Source of the DNA: Halobacillus karajensis
GTDB taxonomy: Bacteria; Bacillota; Bacilli; Bacillales; Halobacillaceae
Assembly: GCF_900108515.1 (NCBI RefSeq)
Contig: NZ_FNWW01000001.1
Coordinates: 186,001 to 250,000 of the forward strand
Direction: 5' to 3'
Length of the DNA stretch: 64,000 nucleotides
In this document: positions 34,928 through 43,151 of the stretch, in pieces
Layout of the letters: each line of letters opens with the position of its first letter
Numbering within the stretch: position 1 is the stretch's first letter
The notes under the pieces: generated by a model
What the model was told of the DNA's origin: nothing
Databases searched by the model: none
Seen by the model: the letters and a program-made list of their open reading frames with translations, nothing else
Position numbers and translations under genes: made by a program

Positions 34928-36400
34928 TTAAACGCTCCTTTCTATTTTCTCTTGGTTCATAGAACTTTGAATGACGAAAGATTTCGTTAAGAGACTTACG
35001 ATTACAAAAGCGATAAGCGATAGAAGGATAGGAAGAACAACGTTATGCAGGCCGAATAAGTTGGGGAAAAATTGATCCACAATGATGTAAGAAGCAATCC
35101 CTACGACCATTGAGGATAACGCTCCATATTTGTTACCTGCCTCCCAATACAATCCAAGAACGACGGGCCATATAAATGTCGCTTCAAGCCCTCCAAATGC
35201 AAACAAGTTGAGCCAGATCAATAAATCAGGGGGACTCAACGCCATTAAGAAAACAAGAATTCCCAGAATCGCGGTTACACCGAAGCTCATCTGCTTCACC
35301 CTGGTATTGGATGCATCCGGTTTGATATAATTTAAATAGACATCTTTAACGACAGCGGAACTTACAATCAAAAGCAAGGAGTCAACCGTGGACATAATCG
35401 CAGCCATCGGGGCAGCCAGTACAATCCCTGCCAGCCATGGAGGCAGTACTTCTTGAGCAATTAGCGGCATAACTTTATCTCCGACCTCAATTCCTGGAAG
35501 AATCGGCCGTGCGAATACACCAATCAAGTGCATATTCAACATAATAAATCCGACAACAACCGTCCCGATAATGAGAGCCCTGTGCATAGAACGTGAGCTT
35601 TTATAGGACATAGCCCGGACAGTTACTTGAGGCAGACCAACGACGGCCACACCGACTAGAATCCAGAATGAAGATACATAAGTAGGGCTCAAACTTCCTT
35701 CCGCACCATATGGAGTGACTAAATTAGGGTTCTCGGCTGTTAGATCCGCCATGATGTTTCCGATTCCCCCACCGGCAGCAATCGTAGCAATTAACAAAAT
35801 AAGCGTCCCGCCAAACATAACCACACCTTGTACCGTATCGGTCAGCGCAACAGCTCTGAATCCACCAATAATGACATAGACGAGGACAGACACAGCAAAG
35901 ATAAATAGGGCAGTCGTATAATTAAGTCCTGTCAGTGATTCGATCAATCTTGCTCCGCCCACCCATTGAGCTGCCATCGCAGCAAAAAGGAAAATAATAA
36001 TGCTGAAAGCAGCAGTCAGCACTACCCATTTGCTTTGGTAACGACCTTTCAAATAATCAATAAGTGTAACAGCCTTATATCTTCGTGCCATTATCGCAAA
36101 CTTCTTACCAAGAATCATCAGTACAAAATATCCCGTGGCCACTTGGGACATCGAAAGAAGCACCCAACCGAATCCTTCTGTATAAGCCACTCCTGGTCCA
36201 CCGATAAAACTACTTGCACTTCCATAAGTAGCAATCATCGTCATCGCGAGAATAAATCCCCCCAGCTGACGCCCTCCAAGGAAATATTCTTGGAGAAAGG
36301 ACTCTTCTGCTGTATTTTTCAATGATCGGCTCGACCAAAAGCCAATGACGAAGATGATGACAAGGAAAATGAGTAAGGATATAACAACAGCGGTATTCAT
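34928..36400 (-). CDS. panF: Sodium:solute symporter, PanF-like (Na+/pantothenate)
   Basis: 490 aa with about thirteen membrane helices. The region EYFLGGRQLGGFILAMTMIA and the following SSFIGGPG-AYTEGFGWVL, KKFAIMARRYKAVTL, QWVGGARL, LAAPMAAIMST and IIWLNLFAFGGLEA-type motifs follow E. coli PanF closely from end to end as I remember it, more than other SSS members such as PutP. Its ATG overlaps the YhdT-like stop by four bases, and yhdT-panF adjacency is also seen in E. coli. It should import pantothenate or a close analogue using the sodium gradient. Confidence 0.87.
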   Translation of the reverse strand: MNTAVVISLLIFLVIIFVIGFWSSRSLKNTAEESFLQEYFLGGRQLGGFILAMTMIATYGSASSFIGGPGVAYTEGFGWVLLSMSQVATGYFVLMILGKKFAIMARRYKAVTLIDYLKGRYQSKWVVLTAAFSIIIFLFAAMAAQWVGGARLIESLTGLNYTTALFIFAVSVLVYVIIGGFRAVALTDTVQGVVMFGGTLILLIATIAAGGGIGNIMADLTAENPNLVTPYGAEGSLSPTYVSSFWILVGVAVVGLPQVTVRAMSYKSSRSMHRALIIGTVVVGFIMLNMHLIGVFARPILPGIEVGDKVMPLIAQEVLPPWLAGIVLAAPMAAIMSTVDSLLLIVSSAVVKDVYLNYIKPDASNTRVKQMSFGVTAILGILVFLMALSPPDLLIWLNLFAFGGLEATFIWPVVLGLYWEAGNKYGALSSMVVGIASYIIVDQFFPNLFGLHNVVLPILLSLIAFVIVSLLTKSFVIQSSMNQEKIERSV

Positions 36401-36684
36401 GACTTCTCTCCCTCCTCATCATCAAGCGGAACTTCCACAAACCATACTTTCACCACAATGATGACAAGTAAAGCCATCACGATAAATCCTATGACACTGC
36501 TGTAAAAGAACCATGCTGGCAAACCAAAGACATACGTATAAGTTTCAGGGGATTGACCACCAAGTCCGTAAGCGAAAGCAAACCACCAAACAAAGTTAAA
36601 AATAGCGAGAGCTAGGCCTATTAATGCTTCCCGGTTGGCAATTTTAAACCGATCATCCTGTTTACTCTTTTGTTCTTTTTTCAA
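36397..36684 (-). CDS. yhdT: YhdT-family small membrane protein (DUF997)
   Basis: 95 aa with two membrane helices (about 22-45 and 56-80) and charged ends. The tryptophan-rich FNFVWWFAFAYGLGG and LPAWFFYSSVIGFI stretches are typical of YhdT. Translation starts at TTG 36684, preceded by AAGGAG; the ATG just before it runs into a stop after three codons. It overlaps the symporter gene by four bases. YhdT is thought to be an accessory subunit of PanF-like transporters, judged from its constant neighbourhood; its exact role is unknown. Confidence 0.85.
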   Translation of the reverse strand: MKKEQKSKQDDRFKIANREALIGLALAIFNFVWWFAFAYGLGGQSPETYTYVFGLPAWFFYSSVIGFIVMALLVIIVVKVWFVEVPLDDEEGEKS

Positions 36685-36781
36685 CTCCCCATCTCCTTTT
36701 TAATAAGCTCTGAGCAATTCAGAGTTTTGGACGATTTGAAATCAAGACTCTCTCATCTCTGGGTAAATGAAAAAACAGAGC

Positions 36782-38236
36782 TCACATTTTTAAGGCAACA
36801 TTCTTCAATGTGGTGTAATTTCTTAGCGCTTCAAGACCTTTTTCCCTTCCAAAACCACTTTTTTTGTAGCCGCCAAAAGGCATTTGAATGCCGCCCCCAG
36901 CTCCATAATTGTTAATAAATACTTGGCCAGACCTGATTTTTTTCGCTACACGATGAGCGCGTCCAACATTCTCTGTCCAGACTCCTGTGACTAATCCATA
37001 AGGCGTATCATTGGCTAACTTAATCGCTTCCTCTTCATTCTGGAAGGAAAATACACTAAGAACTGGTCCGAAAATTTCTTCTTGAGCTACCTGGCTGTGT
37101 GGATCAAGCTGATCAATCATCGTGGGTTGGAGGAAATAACCTGCTTCACAGCCCTCCACTAGAGCGCGTTCTCCACCCGTTAAAAAGATGGCCTGTTCTT
37201 TCCGGGCTACATTCAAAAATGTCTCAATCCTTTCAAACTGCTTACGCGATAAGACAGGTCCAAGATCTGGGTCCTCTAATCCATGACCGATCTTCAATGA
37301 AAGCATGCGACTCTTCACTTTATCTATAAATATTTCTTTTACATCCTCTTCTACAAGCAGCCTGGAACCTGCCGAACACGTTTGTCCCGCATTTTGAATC
37401 ACAGATTTAACCACCCAATCGGCAGCATGATCCAAGATGCTGTCCTTGAATACAATGTTTGGAGACTTACCCCCAAGCTCCAATGTGATGGGAATAACAT
37501 TCTTTGAAGCAGCTTCCATTACCGCCATACCAGTCTGAACGGACCCAGTGAATGTGATGTGATTCACATCTGGATGGTGAACCAACGCATCACCTGCTTC
37601 TCTTCCATAACCTGTCACAACGTTGAATACGCCTTTAGGAAGTGATGTTTCTTCCATGAGTTCAGCTAATTTCAGACCCGTTAAGGGGGTATCTTCCGCA
37701 GGTTTCACTACCACCGTATTCCCTGTCGCAATAGCCGCCGCAGTACTTCTTGAGGTAATTTGAATGGGATAATTCCATGGGATAATATGAGCGGTTACAC
37801 CTACAGGTTCTCTGACAGTATAATCCAAAATATTCGCTTGGATAGGAATCGTTTCACCCAAAATTTTGTCAGCCATTCCTGCGTAGTATTCAAAATATCT
37901 TGCTGCTGCTTCGGCATCGTTTCTTCCTTGAGAAATCGGCTTTCCTGTATCCATTGTTTCGAGTTTTGCTATTTCTTCAGCATCCCTTCTTATCTTTGAA
38001 GCCACTTCATTCAGGACCCTCCCCCTCTCATCAGGAGGGAATGCCTGCCATTCTTCTGACTCAAAGGTATCCCGTGCCATTCCAACTGCCTGTTCCACAT
38101 CTTCTTTCCTTCCACGTGGTACTTCAGCAATTACTTCTTGATTCGCAGGGTTCCTGATTGGAAGCCCCTCATTCGTTTCACTTTCTCTCCACTCGCCACC
38201 GATATACATCCGCTTCATACCTTCACCTGCTTTCAT
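36782..38236 (-). CDS. NAD(P)-dependent aldehyde dehydrogenase
   Basis: 484 aa. Signatures in order are HIIPWNYPIQI, TFTGSVQTG, the glutamate loop LELGGKSPN and the catalytic cysteine in NAGQTCSAGSR, with [11 protein letters not shown] towards the C-terminus. The ATG overlaps the stop of the preceding SDR gene (TAATG), implying coupled translation; an ATG at 38218 after AGGTGA is an alternative start. In the proposed pantothenate pathway it would oxidise 4-dehydropantoate to 3,3-dimethylmalate. Betaine-aldehyde-like enzymes look similar, so substrate rests on context. Confidence 0.88.
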   Translation of the reverse strand: MKAGEGMKRMYIGGEWRESETNEGLPIRNPANQEVIAEVPRGRKEDVEQAVGMARDTFESEEWQAFPPDERGRVLNEVASKIRRDAEEIAKLETMDTGKPISQGRNDAEAAARYFEYYAGMADKILGETIPIQANILDYTVREPVGVTAHIIPWNYPIQITSRSTAAAIATGNTVVVKPAEDTPLTGLKLAELMEETSLPKGVFNVVTGYGREAGDALVHHPDVNHITFTGSVQTGMAVMEAASKNVIPITLELGGKSPNIVFKDSILDHAADWVVKSVIQNAGQTCSAGSRLLVEEDVKEIFIDKVKSRMLSLKIGHGLEDPDLGPVLSRKQFERIETFLNVARKEQAIFLTGGERALVEGCEAGYFLQPTMIDQLDPHSQVAQEEIFGPVLSVFSFQNEEEAIKLANDTPYGLVTGVWTENVGRAHRVAKKIRSGQVFINNYGAGGGIQMPFGGYKKSGFGREKGLEALRNYTTLKNVALKM

Positions 38237-38994
38237 TAAAGTCCACGGCCTCCATCCACATTCAATACGCTTCCAGTCACCATTTTCGCTTGATCAGAAC
38301 TCAAATAAAGGACCGCTTCTGCAATATCTTCCGGCATGACCAACTGACCGAGAGGGACACTCTGCTTAAACGTTTCCTCCTTTACTTTATTGACATCTCC
38401 TCCTAGAGGACTGAATTTCCCAAGCATATTCGTATCTGAGGGCCCTGGATTAATGGCATTTACACGGATGTTGAACTCCGCTAATTCAATGGCTAATGCC
38501 TTTGTAAAAGAAATCGCACCACCTTTCGAAGTTACATAAGCATTCAGACCAGGGCGTGGGCGCTCAGCTGCAATCGAAGCGATATTTGTAATCGCACCTG
38601 ATCCTTTCGTTTTCATCACTTTCACCACTTCTTTATTAACCAGAAAAAGCGATGTCATATTGACAGCCATCAACTTGTCCCACTCATCTAAGGTAACTTC
38701 TTCAATTGGGGTAGCGGATTGAGCTATTCCCAATGTATTGACTAAAATTGAAATTCTGCCTCCTAGAAAATCGGCTGCCTGCTGTATCGCATTGGTCACT
38801 TGCTTTTCATCTGTCAAATTTGCAGGAATAGCTAACAATTGAGATAGATAGTCTTCTTTCCCCACCTCAAGTTCATCCACATGCAGATCAAGCGCCGCTA
38901 CTTTAGCTCCTTCCTTTAGGAAACGCTCCGTAATGACTTTGCCCATTCCTCCATTAGCACCCGTAACAACAACCGTTTTATTCTTAAAGTTCAT
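38236..38994 (-). CDS. Short-chain dehydrogenase/reductase (pantoate 4-dehydrogenase candidate)
   Basis: 252 aa classical SDR. The cofactor loop is VVVTGANGGMGKVI, the aspartate in ALDLHVDEL suggests NAD preference, and the catalytic motif is AYVTSKGG with an upstream serine in TNIASIA. The C-terminal NVDGGRGL is usual for the family. AGGAGG supports the ATG at 38994. It lies 10 bases after the decarboxylating dehydrogenase gene and overlaps the aldehyde dehydrogenase. An alcohol-to-aldehyde step followed by ALDH oxidation fits conversion of pantoate to 4-dehydropantoate. Confidence 0.87.
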   Translation of the reverse strand: MNFKNKTVVVTGANGGMGKVITERFLKEGAKVAALDLHVDELEVGKEDYLSQLLAIPANLTDEKQVTNAIQQAADFLGGRISILVNTLGIAQSATPIEEVTLDEWDKLMAVNMTSLFLVNKEVVKVMKTKGSGAITNIASIAAERPRPGLNAYVTSKGGAISFTKALAIELAEFNIRVNAINPGPSDTNMLGKFSPLGGDVNKVKEETFKQSVPLGQLVMPEDIAEAVLYLSSDQAKMVTGSVLNVDGGRGL

Positions 38995-39004
38995 ACATTC
39001 CCTC

Positions 39005-40072
39005 CTACGTTTGCTTATGAATGTGTTGCACGATTGCATCTCCTGTCTCAAACGTGCGAGCTGTGCCTCCTAAATCAGGGGTTAAAGCCGTCTTTTCATT
39101 CACTACATTTTCTATGGCCTTCATAACTATAGAAGCTAAATCTTCTCGACCCAAATGCTCAAGCATTAGAGCAGCAGACCATATTTGAGCGATAGGATTA
39201 GCTGTCTGCTTCCCACTAATATCAGGGGCCGACCCATGAATCGGTTCAAACATCGAAGGATAATTCCGTTCAGGATTAAGGTTAGCTGACGGTGAAAGAC
39301 CAAGCCCCCCAACTAGGGCCGCTCCAAGATCACTCAGGATATCTCCAAATAAATTGGAGGCAACAATGACATCAAACGTTTCCGGACGCTGAACCAAGTG
39401 CGCAGCAAGGGCATCAATGTAGGTATCTTCCACTTCGATTTCAGGAAAGGAAGCGGCTACACTTTTCACGGATTCATCCCACAAGTTCATTGAATGAATG
39501 ATGGCGTTGGATTTCGTCGCATTCACTACTTTTTTGACACCAGTCTTCTCTGCATATTCAAAGGCATATCTGGCCAGTCGCTCTACACCCTTTTTCGTAA
39601 TAACTGTATTCTGGATAGCTAGTTCATCAGAGGTTCCTTGATATAAACGGCCGCCACTGTTCGAATATTCTCCTTCCGCATTTTCACGATACACATAAAA
39701 ATCAATCAGCCCTTTAGCATGAATCGGACTTTTCACCCCGGGCAATTGCTTGATTGGACGTAAGTTCACATATTGATGGAAGTTCTTTCTTATCGGCATG
39801 ATCAACTCCCATATGGGAATATGTTCAGGTACACGTGGATCCCCAACGGCTCCAAAGTAAATCGCATCATAGTTCTCTAAAATAGATAAACCATTTTCCG
39901 GCATCATACGGTTATGCTTTAAGTAATACTCGGAGTTCCATTCTAAGGTTGTGCTCTCAAATTGAAAGGAAGAGTCAGCTTCTGAAAGCGCTTGTACAAC
40001 TTTCATCCCTTCGTTTACCACTTCCGGGCCGATGCCATCACCAGGCAATACGGCTAGATGATAGGTTTTCAT
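39005..40072 (-). CDS. Tartrate/D-malate-type decarboxylating dehydrogenase (dimethylmalate dehydrogenase candidate)
   Basis: 355 aa member of the isocitrate/isopropylmalate dehydrogenase family, tartrate dehydrogenase (TtuC/DmlA/YcsA) branch. Signatures are LPGDGIGPEVV at the N-terminus, DFYVYRENAEGEY in the substrate site, NLFGDILSDLGA for the metal, and FEPIHGSAPDI for NAD. AGGAGGG precedes the ATG at 40072. It is the first gene of the six-gene operon. Enzymes of this branch oxidise a 2-hydroxy acid and lose the beta-carboxyl group; (R)-3,3-dimethylmalate is such a substrate and would give 2-oxoisovalerate. D-malate or tartrate remain possible. Confidence 0.9.
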   Translation of the reverse strand: MKTYHLAVLPGDGIGPEVVNEGMKVVQALSEADSSFQFESTTLEWNSEYYLKHNRMMPENGLSILENYDAIYFGAVGDPRVPEHIPIWELIMPIRKNFHQYVNLRPIKQLPGVKSPIHAKGLIDFYVYRENAEGEYSNSGGRLYQGTSDELAIQNTVITKKGVERLARYAFEYAEKTGVKKVVNATKSNAIIHSMNLWDESVKSVAASFPEIEVEDTYIDALAAHLVQRPETFDVIVASNLFGDILSDLGAALVGGLGLSPSANLNPERNYPSMFEPIHGSAPDISGKQTANPIAQIWSAALMLEHLGREDLASIVMKAIENVVNEKTALTPDLGGTARTFETGDAIVQHIHKQT

Positions 40073-40185
40073 TGAACCCTCCTCCAAACGTTATGTAATC
40101 AGATATTCCGTAAAAAAAGAAGGAACCAAACTAGGCAGGAGTAATAAGGCTGGATCATCACAAAGTAGAAGAAAAAATCGATGCG

Positions 40186-40205
40186 TACATCATACATATG
40201 ATGTA
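40186..40205. promoter_or_regulatory. Candidate operator of the GntR/FadR regulator
   Basis: Inverted repeat TACATCAT-ACAT-ATGATGTA between the divergent operon and its regulator gene. It is the only strong palindrome in the 230-base gap, about 115 bases from either start codon. The surroundings are AT-rich as expected for back-to-back promoters. Confidence 0.6.
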
Positions 40206-40302
40206 TTATGTATAGTATATTATCTGAATTTTTCAAAAAAGTAAATATATTTTAAAGAAAATTCTGATTTATAAAATATTTATTCAGGCAAGGATGATCA
40301 CA

Positions 40303-41004
40303 TTGAATATCTCATTTAACAGAATCCACTCCAATCAAACGAAAACCATGGGGATTGTATCTATTATCAAAGATCATTTGATAGAAGGGAAATTAAAACC
40401 AGGAGATAAATTACCAACAGAAATGGAATTGATCGAGCAGCTTGGGGTAAGCCGAACCCCCGTTCGTGAGGCCATTAAAATCCTCGAATCCATTGGTGTT
40501 ATCCAAATCAAACGTGGGGAAGGAATGTTCATCACAAATCATTCATCTAAGTTAACAATGAATCCACTCATTTTCAGTTTGATTATGCACAGTCACAATG
40601 TGGAACAACTGATCGAATTCCGCCAGCACTTTGAAATGCTGCTCATGAATATGATTATTTCCAAAGAAGAAAAGAATTTAGATCCCATCGAATCTGTATA
40701 CCTCTCCCAGGTAGAACGGATGAAACCCGAACTTACTCCAGAGGAACTCGTCGACATTGATTTAGAATTCCACTATGCGATTTTGGAAGAAACCAAGAAC
40801 CCCTTTACCATCGAAATCGGGCGAACTATTTATGAATTGATTCGTCCAAAAATGGTCCATTTTAAAGACCCTGGGGCTATCAACCGAACACTTGCGACAC
40901 ACAAAGAACATCTCGACTTATTAAAAGGGGAAAAAACGTGGGACCCAACTGAAGTGGTAACGAAGATGATAAAAAATAATGAAGAAATGATTAAAGATGA
41001 ATAG
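40303..41004 (+). CDS. GntR/FadR-family transcriptional regulator
   Basis: 233 aa. The N-terminal winged helix (residues about 15-75, KLPTEMELIEQLGVSRTPVREAIKIL) is followed by an FCD helical effector domain (about 90-230), which in this subfamily binds carboxylic acids with a metal through histidines such as those in LEFHYAILEE and THKEHLDLL. A TTG at 40303 with AAGGA 8 bases upstream is favoured; an ATG at 40294 lies inside the ribosome site. It is divergent from the six-gene operon and probably represses it until a pathway acid binds. Confidence 0.9.
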   Translation: MNISFNRIHSNQTKTMGIVSIIKDHLIEGKLKPGDKLPTEMELIEQLGVSRTPVREAIKILESIGVIQIKRGEGMFITNHSSKLTMNPLIFSLIMHSHNVEQLIEFRQHFEMLLMNMIISKEEKNLDPIESVYLSQVERMKPELTPEELVDIDLEFHYAILEETKNPFTIEIGRTIYELIRPKMVHFKDPGAINRTLATHKEHLDLLKGEKTWDPTEVVTKMIKNNEEMIKDE

Positions 41005-41088
41005 CTCATATCCAATTTTCAAAACAAGAAATCGCCATCGCCATTACCAAATGATCCAATGAAAGAAACCAGTAAAGGGAAGATGGAT

Positions 41089-41604
41089 ATGAAGATCAGA
41101 GAGGAAAAGGGAACAAATGGGTGGACGCAATACACCCTTTTGGACGATAAAGAAATGTCGGTAAAAGTTTTGAATGACGGAGGAATCATCAAGGAGATTA
41201 ACGTTCCTGATAACAAAGGGAACATCGAGAATGTCGTCCTTCATTATCAGAAAGACGAGGATGACCGAACGGACATGAATTTTTTCGGTGCCCTGATCGG
41301 AAGAGTAGCTGGCCGCATTGCCTGGGTCTACCTTTGCTATCAAAAGAAAGACGTACACGCTCGATGCAAATGATGGCGAAAGTCATATTCACTGTGGTTC
41401 GAAGGAGTTTCACACACAGCTATGGGAGACAAAAACATTCCAGGAGAAAACCGACCATCTGATAAATATTTAGGCGTTTGTTTTGAAACGCAAGGATCGC
41501 CAGCCTCTCTTCATCATCAAGGGCTTCCTTCCATCACATTAGCAGCGGATACGATCTATTCACAGCAAACCGTCTTCACTTTTCAAAGTGGATCAGCTGC
41601 CTAA
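41089..41604 (+). pseudogene. galM: Aldose 1-epimerase (galM) pseudogene
   Basis: The first 80 codons (MKIREEKGTNGW to FFGALIGRVAGRIA) match the N-terminus of galactose mutarotase. The frame then shifts near 41325 and continues as STFAIKRKTYTLDANDGES and FHTQLWET, where the family has its catalytic histidine region. After about 41445 it jumps to the C-terminal part GVCFETQGSPASLHHQG-LPSI, so roughly half of the gene is missing. AGGGAAG precedes the ATG at 41089. It stands beside xylAB, where mutarotases are common. It is non-functional as it stands. Confidence 0.85.
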
Positions 41605-41648
41605 TAAAAAGAACGCCTTCATCCAAATAATGAGGCGTTCTTTTTATT
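41605..41648. terminator. Bidirectional terminator between galM relic and xylB
   Basis: AAAAAGAACGCCT pairs with AGGCGTTCTTTTT around a 14-base loop. Both strands end in T-runs. It lies 4 bases from the xylB stop. Confidence 0.9.
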
Positions 41649-41651
41649 GAG

Positions 41652-43148
41652 TTACCTGAAGGATTGAAGACGTTCATTCAACGTTTTTGTTTGTCCATAT
41701 ACATCCTGATAAATTTTGAATAACGCTTGATATTGCTCGACTTTTTCCCCGTCTGGCGAGAAAGTCTTTTCAACCGTCAAAAAAGCATCCGCACAATCTT
41801 CTAAGGTATCAAACCAGCCACAGCCGTATGCAGCAAGCATAGCGGCTCCTACTCCTGGGCCTTGTTCACTCGAAAGTTTGACGACTTCTGCATTAAAGAT
41901 ATCCGCCTGCATTTGCAGCCAATATTCATTCTTCGTTCCTCCGCCTGTCGAAACAATCGTATCAATCGTTTTGCCATTCTCTCGAAAAATTTCTAGCGAT
42001 TCATTTAACGAAAAAGTGATCCCTTCCATGATAGCATGGACGAAATCTTTCCTTGTATGAGAGTGATTCATTCCGATAAAACTCCCACGTATATTGGCAT
42101 CGGCGTGGGGCGTTCTTTCTCCTGAAATATAGGGAGTGAACAATAATCCTCTGGACCCGACAGGAACTTCTTCCACTCCTTGGGCAAAATCGGCAAAGCT
42201 CTCTTGTGGTGCATAGACATCTTTAAACCAACGCAGGCTGTCTCCAGCCGCAAGTGTAACGCCCATCGTATAATAGGCCTCAGGTGCCCCATGGTTGAAA
42301 TAATGGACTTTGCCCTCAAAATCCTTATCTCTGCTGGCCTCATAGGAAAGAAGGACACCCGAAGTTCCAATACTGCACAGCGTCTTTCCATCCGTCAAAA
42401 TCCCCGAACCAATTGCACCACAGGCATTATCGGCACCACCAGCAAAAACTTTCGTTTGTGTACGAAGCCCCGTTTGATCTGCCGCCTTATTTCCTAAAAA
42501 GCCTGTCTGCTCACTGGAGTCGACTAAAGGAGGACAGATGCCAACATCGATCCCCACCGCATCACAAACTTCCTGACTCCATTTATTACCCGATAAATCA
42601 AGCAAAAGGGTACCAGCGGCGTCCGAATAATCCATGGCTAATTCATCCGTCAGTCGATACCGTAAATAGTCCTTCGGCAAGACGAACACAGAGGCTTCTT
42701 TATAAAGTTCTGGTTCGTTTTCTTTCACCCATAAAACCTTCGGAAGTGTGAACCCCTCCAAAGCAGGATTTTTCGTAATCTCAAGCAGACGCTTTTCTCC
42801 TACTTGTTGAATAATATCCCGGCACTGTTTCGTTGTGCGTGTGTCATTCCAAAGAATGGCATTCCTTAATGGTTTGCCCTCCTTATCCAACAGAACAAGC
42901 CCATGCATCTGCCCTGAAAAACTAATGGCTTCAATCTCAGAAGAGGAACAAGGTGCTTGCTGGACAAGCTCTTTCAATCCAGCAAGTGTCTCTTCTACCC
43001 ATACATCCGGGTCCTGTTCACTATATCCATTTTTTTCTTGAATAAGAGGATAGGACTTCGACACTTCTGATGCAATCTCACCATTTTGGTCAACAAGTAA
43101 CAGTTTTACTGCACTTGTCCCTAAATCAATCCCGATTACATAGTTCAT
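41652..43148 (-). CDS. xylB: Xylulokinase
   Basis: 498 aa FGGY-family kinase converting D-xylulose to xylulose-5-phosphate. Signatures are GIDLGTSAVKLLLVD at the N-terminus, FSGQMHGLVLLD, NAILWNDTR, the GGADNACGAIGSG region and the FGGY signature around GERTPHADANIRGSF and STGGGTKNEYWLQ. GAGGAGAAG sits inside the end of xylA and the ATG follows the xylA stop by three bases, so the two are coupled. The XylR-type operator at 44640 controls the pair. Confidence 0.96.
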   Translation of the reverse strand: MNYVIGIDLGTSAVKLLLVDQNGEIASEVSKSYPLIQEKNGYSEQDPDVWVEETLAGLKELVQQAPCSSSEIEAISFSGQMHGLVLLDKEGKPLRNAILWNDTRTTKQCRDIIQQVGEKRLLEITKNPALEGFTLPKVLWVKENEPELYKEASVFVLPKDYLRYRLTDELAMDYSDAAGTLLLDLSGNKWSQEVCDAVGIDVGICPPLVDSSEQTGFLGNKAADQTGLRTQTKVFAGGADNACGAIGSGILTDGKTLCSIGTSGVLLSYEASRDKDFEGKVHYFNHGAPEAYYTMGVTLAAGDSLRWFKDVYAPQESFADFAQGVEEVPVGSRGLLFTPYISGERTPHADANIRGSFIGMNHSHTRKDFVHAIMEGITFSLNESLEIFRENGKTIDTIVSTGGGTKNEYWLQMQADIFNAEVVKLSSEQGPGVGAAMLAAYGCGWFDTLEDCADAFLTVEKTFSPDGEKVEQYQALFKIYQDVYGQTKTLNERLQSFR

Positions 43149-43151
43149 AAA

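Noticed and set aside
36706-36730. Small hairpin (CTCTGA/TCAGAG) between the aldehyde dehydrogenase and yhdT genes
   Set aside because: Six-base stem without a T-run; too weak to call a terminator inside an otherwise continuous operon.
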